Assembly: GCF_009664835.1 (NCBI RefSeq) | Contig: NZ_CP045929.1 | Span: 1-64,000 of the forward strand | Source: Allosaccharopolyspora coralli | GTDB lineage: Bacteria > Actinomycetota > Actinomycetes > Mycobacteriales > Pseudonocardiaceae | Reading direction: 5' to 3' | DNA length: 64,000 nt | In this document: positions 58,794 to 64,000 of the stretch, one piece after another | Numbering within the stretch: the stretch's first letter is position 1 | Layout: the number at the start of each line of letters is the position of its first letter | Notes under the pieces: generated by a model | Seen by the model: the letters and a program-made list of their open reading frames with translations, nothing else | The model's database searches: none | Told to the model about the DNA's origin: nothing | Position numbers and translations under genes: made by a program

Positions 58794-60170
58794 ATGAACA
58801 CCATCGTGACCGGCGGCTCGCCTGTTACGCCGGACGTGTGGAACGGCCGGGAGATGCGGGAGGCGCTGTCCGAGCGGAACATCAGCGAGATCTACCGCCA
58901 ACTGCGGAAGGTCGGCGTTTCGCAACGTCAGATCGCGGCCTCCACCGGCCAGTCCCAGTCCGAGGTGTCCGAGATCCTCAAGGGTCGGCAAGTCATGGCG
59001 TATGACGTGCTGGCCCGCATCGCCGACGGGCTCGGCATTCCGAGGGGCTACATGGGCCTCGCCTACGACGGGGCGACGGCCGTGCGGGTCGCGAACGCGA
59101 CCAGCGGTCCCCAGGCTGAGGAGGACGAGTCGGTGAAGCGTCGGAAGTTCTTGTCCCATGCCGCGGCGGTCACGATGGGCGCCGCCGTGTTCGGGAAGGA
59201 GGAAGGCACCACCTGGATCCCGCAGGACGATGTCCGCACGCCCGCCCCCGCGAACATCGGGATGAGCGATGTGCAGCAGATTCAGGCGACCACCAAGGCG
59301 TTGCGCGATCTCGACTACCGCTACGGCGGCGGGACCTGCAGGGACGCGGTGGTGGCCCAGTTGTCCTGGGCGCAGCAGCTGCTCGACGCCACGGCCAGCG
59401 AAGCCGTGAAGCGGAAACTCTTCGTGTCCTTGGCCGACATGCAGAGCCTCGCGGGCTGGACGTCGTTCGACACGGGCCTGCTCGACCCGGCGCGAGGCCA
59501 TTTCGGTAAGGCGCTGGAGTTCGCGAAGCAGGCAGGGGACGAGAGTCTCGTCGCGAGCGTGTTGTACCGGATGGGGCGCGTTTACCTGCACCACGAGGAG
59601 CCGAACGAGGCGCTGAAGCTGTTCCAGCTGGGACAGATCGCCGCCCAGGAGTCCGGTTCGGCGTTGACCACGGCCGTGCTGTGCGCCAACGAGGCGTGGG
59701 CGTACGGAATGCTCGACCGCCCCGACCAGGTGCAGAAGATGGTGGGACGGACCAAGGACGAGTTCGCGCGGGCCGATCCGGCCGAGGCGCCGGACTGGGT
59801 GCGGTTCTTCAACGTCAACGACCTGCACGGCATGATCGGCTCGGCCAACGACGCGCTGGCGGTGTTCAACCCGGAGAAGTACGCGCCGATCGCCGTGGCG
59901 GAGACCATCAAGTGCAACGAGGCCTACGGCGCGGACATGCAACGCACGCACGTGTTCGGTTTGAGTCTGCAGGCCACGAACCACATCCGTGCCGGTGACC
60001 TGCAGCAGGGGATCAAGGTGGGCCGCAACGCGCTCACCATCGGCGAGAACGTCCGGTCCGCCCGGGTTGCCGACCGGCTCAAGCCGTTGCAGATCGAGGC
60101 GGGCAAGCACCGCATGAACTCGGACGCCCGGGATCTCGCCGAGGAGATCCGCCGGTTCCGCGAGGCCTGA
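58794..60170 (+). CDS. XRE-family HTH regulator with TPR domain
   Basis: 459 residues. HTH (about 30-85): QLRKVGVSQRQIAASTGQSQSEVSEIL, then a segment KRRKFLSHAAAVTMGAAVFG that resembles a Tat signal although internal, then a TPR-like helical domain (about 155-450) with LYRMGRVYLHHEEPNEALKLF. Organisation is like peptide-responsive XRE-TPR regulators (RRNPP group) and like actinobacterial developmental XRE proteins. GTGAGGGGG precedes the ATG. Confidence 0.88.
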   Translation: MNTIVTGGSPVTPDVWNGREMREALSERNISEIYRQLRKVGVSQRQIAASTGQSQSEVSEILKGRQVMAYDVLARIADGLGIPRGYMGLAYDGATAVRVANATSGPQAEEDESVKRRKFLSHAAAVTMGAAVFGKEEGTTWIPQDDVRTPAPANIGMSDVQQIQATTKALRDLDYRYGGGTCRDAVVAQLSWAQQLLDATASEAVKRKLFVSLADMQSLAGWTSFDTGLLDPARGHFGKALEFAKQAGDESLVASVLYRMGRVYLHHEEPNEALKLFQLGQIAAQESGSALTTAVLCANEAWAYGMLDRPDQVQKMVGRTKDEFARADPAEAPDWVRFFNVNDLHGMIGSANDALAVFNPEKYAPIAVAETIKCNEAYGADMQRTHVFGLSLQATNHIRAGDLQQGIKVGRNALTIGENVRSARVADRLKPLQIEAGKHRMNSDARDLAEEIRRFREA

Positions 60171-60347
60171 CAGGGCGTTCGGGAACTGGCGGTGAGGGCA
60201 CGCCTCTCACGTGCTCAGCCTGAGCAGCGTGAGGGCTCCGGTCATGGACCACTTGCCCAAGTTCGACAATGCGCTCTGAGGCGAACCGGGGACCAGCCTC
60301 GGCGCTGCGTCCGTTCCGGCGGGCGAGCGCGGACCGGGGAGTGTGTG

Positions 60348-61268
60348 ATGACGACCGGAACGATGATGCCCGGACACGCGATGGACGGCCGGTACACGCG
60401 GCCGAAGCTGGCGCTGGCGCTGGCCGAGATCTGCCGGACGGCGGGTCTCGACCCGCGCGGCGCCCGCCTGCTGCGGTTCGTCAACAACGGTGTGTTCCTG
60501 CTGCGTGAGCACCCGGTGGTGGTGCGGATCGTGCTGGCGCCGTCGTTCTCCTACCGCGCGGAGCACGTGGTGCGCGCGGGGCGGTTGCTGGCCGAGTACG
60601 AGATTCCGGCGACGCGGTTGTTGCCCGGCCTGTGTCAGCCGGTGCGCGCCGCGGGCCATTTGGCGACGTTGTGGGAGGCGGTCCCGGATGCGGGTCCGCA
60701 GCCGACGGGAGCGGATCTCGGCGCGCTGTTGCGCCGGGTGCATGCGATGCCCGTGCCCGGGGACCTGCCGAGCTGGAATCCGATGGCGGACGTGCGCAGG
60801 AGGCTGCGGGATGCCGAGCAGCTCGACGTCGCGGACCGTGATTTCCTGCAGCAACGCTGCGACGAGGTCGAGCGGCGGCTGGCGGCGCTGGATTTCCCGT
60901 TGCCCCGGTCGGTCGTGCACGGCGACGCGCACCTCGGCAACCTCATCGCCGGTCCGGGCGGTCCGGTGTTCTGCGACCTGGACTCGTTGTGTGTCGGTCC
61001 ACCGGAGTGGGATCTGACCCCGATGGCGGTGGGCAGGCTGCGCCTGGGGCATTCGCCGGAGCGCTACGAGCAGCTCGTCGACTCCTACGGTGTCGACGTC
61101 ACGTCGTGGCCGGGGTTCGCGGTGTTGCGGGACCTGCGGGAACTGAAGATCACGATGAGTGTGTTGCCCATCTTGCGGAGTAATCCCCGGATCCGGGGTG
61201 AGTTGCGGCGCCGGTTGAGTTCGTTGCGCCGCCGCGACGATGACGAGCGATGGACCGCTTACCACTAG
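60348..61268 (+). CDS. Aminoglycoside phosphotransferase-fold kinase
   Basis: 306 residues, APH fold: catalytic loop VVHGDAHLGNL (His-x-Asp...Asn) and metal-binding CDLDSL. N-terminal lobe lies at 1-110 with VRIVLAP. Such proteins phosphorylate small molecules (sugars, choline, antibiotics); substrate unknown. GGGGAG lies 6 bases before the ATG at 60348, preferred to upstream codons in the leader. Confidence 0.88.
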   Translation: MTTGTMMPGHAMDGRYTRPKLALALAEICRTAGLDPRGARLLRFVNNGVFLLREHPVVVRIVLAPSFSYRAEHVVRAGRLLAEYEIPATRLLPGLCQPVRAAGHLATLWEAVPDAGPQPTGADLGALLRRVHAMPVPGDLPSWNPMADVRRRLRDAEQLDVADRDFLQQRCDEVERRLAALDFPLPRSVVHGDAHLGNLIAGPGGPVFCDLDSLCVGPPEWDLTPMAVGRLRLGHSPERYEQLVDSYGVDVTSWPGFAVLRDLRELKITMSVLPILRSNPRIRGELRRRLSSLRRRDDDERWTAYH

Positions 61269-61496
61269 ATTCGAGGGCGTTCGGGGCGATCCGCGCACCC
61301 CTGAGCTACGGAAAACCGATGGCGCAGCGTGATCAAGAGGGCGGTCGGTCGCGACCGTGCCCCGAATGGACGCGTCCGTCCGGGCGAAATTGTGGGCTGA
61401 TGTCGCGATCGGAGCGTCATCGCTGGTGACGGCGGCCTCGTTCGAGGGGTAGACCGTGTGCATCGATCGTGAACCCAGTGGCGAGGACCAGGAATC

Positions 61497-61745
61497 GTGC
61501 GGCGGTGGAAGCGAACCCTGAGCTGGCGGCGTCGGCGCGCGCTGCGCTCGGCGCGGATGCTGGACGAGATGGTCGACGCCCAGGTGGCGACGGTTCCGCT
61601 GCTGCCCGAGGACGTGCGTCCCCGGGCGGTCGAACAGTTGGCGCAGCTGGTGCTGTTGGCTCAGGTGTACCGGCGTTTCGCGGCGGGATGGATCGCTCAG
61701 CTTGACGACCGGTCCGGTGTTCGGCGAGCGACTCACCGCGCGTAG
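61497..61745 (+). CDS. Small hypothetical protein
   Basis: 82 residues, Arg-rich basic N-terminus and a helical core (MLDEMVDAQVATVPLLPEDV, RAVEQLAQLVLLAQVYRRF). No family recognised. Weak ribosome site (AGGAATC); a competing frame overlaps. Could be spurious. Confidence 0.4.
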   Translation: MRRWKRTLSWRRRRALRSARMLDEMVDAQVATVPLLPEDVRPRAVEQLAQLVLLAQVYRRFAAGWIAQLDDRSGVRRATHRA

Positions 61746-61823
61746 GTAACCGCTCGGCGATCACCCGAGGATTCCGTATCGTGGAATAGTCGGGGCTTCT
61801 CGGGCGAGGAATTCGGTCGGACC

Positions 61824-61871
61824 GAAATCGCGGCGGGGTTCGCCGAGTGAGGCGAACCCCGCCGCGATTTC
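61824..61871. terminator. Long bidirectional hairpin terminator
   Basis: Perfect 21-bp stem (61824-61844 with 61851-61871), GAGTGA loop. The right arm overlaps the copC stop codon. Confidence 0.85.
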
Positions 61872-62403
61872 ACGACGTCGGCTTACCGAGCCGCAGCGCG
61901 AGTCCGAGTCCGAGCAGGACGAGCACCCCGGCACCTGCGACCCACGGCCACACCGGTGCACCGGAGTCGGCCGCGGCGTCGTCCGGGTTCGTCGGCTGCT
62001 CGGCTCCCGCCGGAGCCGGAACCGGCGAGCCGTTGCCCGGCTGGGTGAGCTCGAAAGTCACCTTTCCGGGGACCGGGTGGCCGTCGGCGGACAGGATCCG
62101 ATAGCCGACGGTGTAGGTGCCCGCAGGTCCGAGCTCTCCCACGGGCGCGGTCACGGACGATCCTTCGACCTGCGGTTCCGCGTCGATCCAGTGCGCCCCG
62201 TCCGGGCCGACCATGGTCACGGTGTTGAAGCCCACGCGGACCGGCTGGTCGAACGTGAGCCGCACCTGCCCGGGAGCGGTGTCGAGGCGCGCCCCCTCGC
62301 CGGGGTCACTACCGACGAGCGTGTTGTGCGCGAGGGCGGTCGCCGCGCCCGGGCCGAGCACTGCGGCCAGGACCAGCGCGAGCAGCGGGACGACGCGCCT
62401 CAC
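61870..62403 (-). CDS. CopC-domain copper-binding protein
   Basis: 177 residues: signal peptide ending TALA before His (HNTLVGSDPGEGARL), the CopC beta-barrel with DGHPVPGKVTF, and a C-terminal membrane anchor WPWVAGAGVLVLLGLGLAL. GTG at 62403 overlaps the YcnI gene stop by 4 bases (GTGA), so the two are co-translated. The mature N-terminal His is the usual Cu(II) ligand. Confidence 0.92.
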   Translation of the reverse strand: MRRVVPLLALVLAAVLGPGAATALAHNTLVGSDPGEGARLDTAPGQVRLTFDQPVRVGFNTVTMVGPDGAHWIDAEPQVEGSSVTAPVGELGPAGTYTVGYRILSADGHPVPGKVTFELTQPGNGSPVPAPAGAEQPTNPDDAAADSGAPVWPWVAGAGVLVLLGLGLALRLGKPTS

Positions 62404-63137
62404 TGTGCGCCCGTCCCGTTCCGACCGGCCTTCCTGCTGCGCAGGACGGCACCGCCGCCGAGCCCGAGTCCGAGCGCGCCGACGACCAGTCCGGCACCGC
62501 CGAGCCACCGGGCGGTGCTGTCGGAACCGGCGGAGGCGGCTTCGGCGTCACCGTGCTGCCCGGCCCCGGAGCCGGAGCCGTGGTGACCGCTGCCGTCGCC
62601 GGGCGTGAGCGTGAGTGTCGGCGCCGGTTTGGCGGGCTCCTGCCCACCGGCCGGTGTGGGCTGGTCCCAGCGCACGACCTCGCCGCTGTCGTAGGTCTGC
62701 TCGGCGGCCATCACGAAGGTGTCCGCGTCGGTGGGGAGGTCGCCGATCCGGAGGTCGAACTCCTGGAACTGGTCGGGTCCGATCCGGTTGCCGGGTGTGG
62801 CGGTCCAGGTGACGCTGCGCACCGTCTCGGTGAGCCGTTGTCCCTGGTAGTCGACCGGCTCGGGCAGCTTCTCGGAGTTCACCGAGATGTCCCAGCCGGG
62901 CACGGGAGAGGTGGAGACCGTGCTGATCGGCTGGTCGGCGGGCAGCCGCAGGGTGACCTTCGTGGTGCCCGCCTGGGGGCGTTCGTTGGGGACGCGGAGC
63001 GCGAAGGTCGCGCTGGAGCCCTGGGTGGCGGTGTCGGGATTCGCCGTGACATGGGCCGAGGCGGTCCCGGCGCCGAGCAGCGCGGTGAGTCCGGCGGCGG
63101 CCGCCACGGCGGCGGTCCGCGCGAGGGAGCGAGGCAT
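62400..63137 (-). CDS. YcnI-like DUF1775 copper-associated protein
   Basis: 245 residues: signal peptide (cleavage before HVTANPDT), DUF1775 domain (HVTANPDTATQGSSATFAL...TLRLPADQPI, VTWTATPGNRIGPDQFQEF), Gly/Ser/His-rich linker and a C-terminal membrane helix. YcnI binds Cu(II) at the mature N-terminal His. GGAGAAGA precedes ATG 63137. Confidence 0.93.
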   Translation of the reverse strand: MPRSLARTAAVAAAAGLTALLGAGTASAHVTANPDTATQGSSATFALRVPNERPQAGTTKVTLRLPADQPISTVSTSPVPGWDISVNSEKLPEPVDYQGQRLTETVRSVTWTATPGNRIGPDQFQEFDLRIGDLPTDADTFVMAAEQTYDSGEVVRWDQPTPAGGQEPAKPAPTLTLTPGDGSGHHGSGSGAGQHGDAEAASAGSDSTARWLGGAGLVVGALGLGLGGGAVLRSRKAGRNGTGAQ

Positions 63138-63252
63138 CGATTCTTCTCCTGGAGTGGTCCGTGCGGTGTCCGGACAGGGATCGCTGTCCAACATCGAACG
63201 GATGACGAAAGGGAAACGAGTGACCGGAGTGGTTCCGTCGCTCGCGAAATGA

Positions 63253-63813
63253 TCAGTCGGAGAAGACCGGCGGCCCGCGGAGTCCGTGAATCCGTCGCAC
63301 CGTCAATTGTGCGCGCGTACGTAACGTGACCGGAGTCGGACAAATCACGCGCAGTGGGGCGAGGAATGGGAAACGGTCCGGTTTGCGAGGAAGGATCCGA
63401 TTCCAGAGGGCTGTCAGCAGAAATACGGCCGCTTCCGCGCGTCCCAGCAGCAGCCCCGTCCCGGCCACCGCGAGAACGTGTGCCGCGATCATCGTCGCCG
63501 GGTCGAACGAGGGGCCGATCGCGTGGGCTTGTCCCTGGTGAGACCCCGCGAGTTGGAGAAACAGGTGAAGTGCGAACTGGCTCAGCGACAGGGCCCCTAC
63601 AATGGCCCAGGGCCCTCGCCGACGGTCGGCGAGTCCCACACCGGCACCGGCGAGTAATGCCGTGACCGCGACTGTGGTGCCCGGATCGGGTAACGCCCCG
63701 CCAGCTGCGGCGTGACCCGCTACGGACAGTGACGCCGCGGTGGTGGCCAGACCGACTCCCCGCACGACGCGCAGAGCGCCGCGGGTGGGAGTGGTCCGGG
63801 TGGTCACAGCCAC
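63253..63813 (-). CDS. Polytopic membrane protein of the YcnI-CopC cluster
   Basis: 186 residues with 4-5 hydrophobic segments (VVRGVGLATTAASLSVAG, AVTALLAGAGVGL, AIVGALSLSQFALHLFLQL, AAHVLAVAGTGLLLG) and a basic C-terminus. GTG at 63813 or 63807 (weak evidence). Same strand, 115 bases before ycnI. Function unknown. Confidence 0.65.
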   Translation of the reverse strand: MAVTTRTTPTRGALRVVRGVGLATTAASLSVAGHAAAGGALPDPGTTVAVTALLAGAGVGLADRRRGPWAIVGALSLSQFALHLFLQLAGSHQGQAHAIGPSFDPATMIAAHVLAVAGTGLLLGRAEAAVFLLTALWNRILPRKPDRFPFLAPLRVICPTPVTLRTRAQLTVRRIHGLRGPPVFSD

Positions 63814-63922
63814 CGAGTCTAGGTGTCGGTTCGGGCACGTCGGACCGAGGTGTACTTGCCTTGATTCGCGTGAAGGGTCACGGTTTACGAGTCGCACACG
63901 GTCGAGGCGTCACGCGGGGTGC

Positions 63923-64000
63923 GTGACAGCGGAGGAAAAGCTTCCGGCCGTGGTGACTGAAGACGGAGAGGAGGGGGCGTCGATTTTTTCGGCGCCGGAA
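63923..64000 (+). CDS. Possible 5' fragment of a gene cut by the window edge
   Basis: GTG at 63923 opens an uninterrupted frame to the window end, VTAEEKLPAVV onward, acidic. GGAG and AAAG nearby do not give a firm ribosome site. No product can be named. Confidence 0.3.
   Translation, partial: MTAEEKLPAVVTEDGEEGASIFSAPE

Noticed and set aside
60179-60215. Possible fourth copy of the structured repeat
   Set aside because: Shares only GGGAACTGGCG with the 48.8-kb locus and a separate hairpin; match is too short to claim.
61469-61705. A 78-residue frame overlapping the 82-residue one
   Set aside because: Gly/Arg-rich and shows no helical pattern; the overlapping frame is more protein-like.

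Overview
High-GC actinobacterial chromosome around the replication origin. The order dnaA-oriC-dnaN-gnd-recF-dciA-gyrB-gyrA-DUF3566-tRNA-Ile-DLW39-tRNA-Ala, followed by cwsA-like-ppiA-rhomboid-PH protein-crgA-trpG and the pknB-pknA-pbpA-rodA-pstP-fhaB-fhaA cluster, matches the mycobacterial and pseudonocardial origin region. The GyrA intein, the DLW39 micro-protein and the accessory gene families suggest a member of the Pseudonocardiaceae; the genus cannot be fixed from the sequence alone.

Layout. 1-14.7 kb: replication and topology core, all on the + strand, with the origin between dnaA and dnaN and perfect DnaA boxes between gnd and recF and inside dciA. gyrA carries a 422-residue intein with a homing-endonuclease domain. 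14.7-15.2 kb: tRNA-Ile, DLW39 peptide, tRNA-Ala. 15.2-24.7 kb: an accessory block not present at this point in the mycobacterial order: a decayed gene, aldo/keto reductase, a GbsR/MarR regulator with a P450-ferredoxin pair, a sulfotransferase, two aromatic-acid-type MFS transporters, a VOC protein and an IclR regulator. 24.7-38.9 kb: cell-division and cell-wall signalling block (CwsA-like protein, PpiA, rhomboid, CrgA, PabA/TrpG, then Ser/Thr kinases, PBP, RodA, phosphatase and FHA proteins in a tightly overlapping minus-strand operon) ending at tRNA-Leu.

38.9-64 kb is accessory: an ArsR-VOC pair with a palindromic operator inside its promoter; a glycosyltransferase, TetR and DrrAB-type exporter with a NmrA-like protein, resembling a self-resistance or export cassette; a Tat-exported ferritin-like protein; PcaB with an IclR regulator; an FAD lactone oxidase divergent from a PLP amino-acid deaminase/aldolase; a TetR regulator; a ~1030-residue fusion that ends in a DIT1/PvcA isocyanide-synthase-like domain; an XRE-TPR regulator divergent from two small proteins; a phosphotransferase; and a YcnI-CopC copper pair.

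The two observations I consider most worth checking are the large isocyanide-synthase fusion (degenerate NIS-synthetase-like region + HAD + DIT1/PvcA) at 54.5-57.6 kb, and a dispersed structured intergenic element (about 24.6, 28.8 and 48.8 kb) whose loops are conserved while its stems differ in sequence but still pair.
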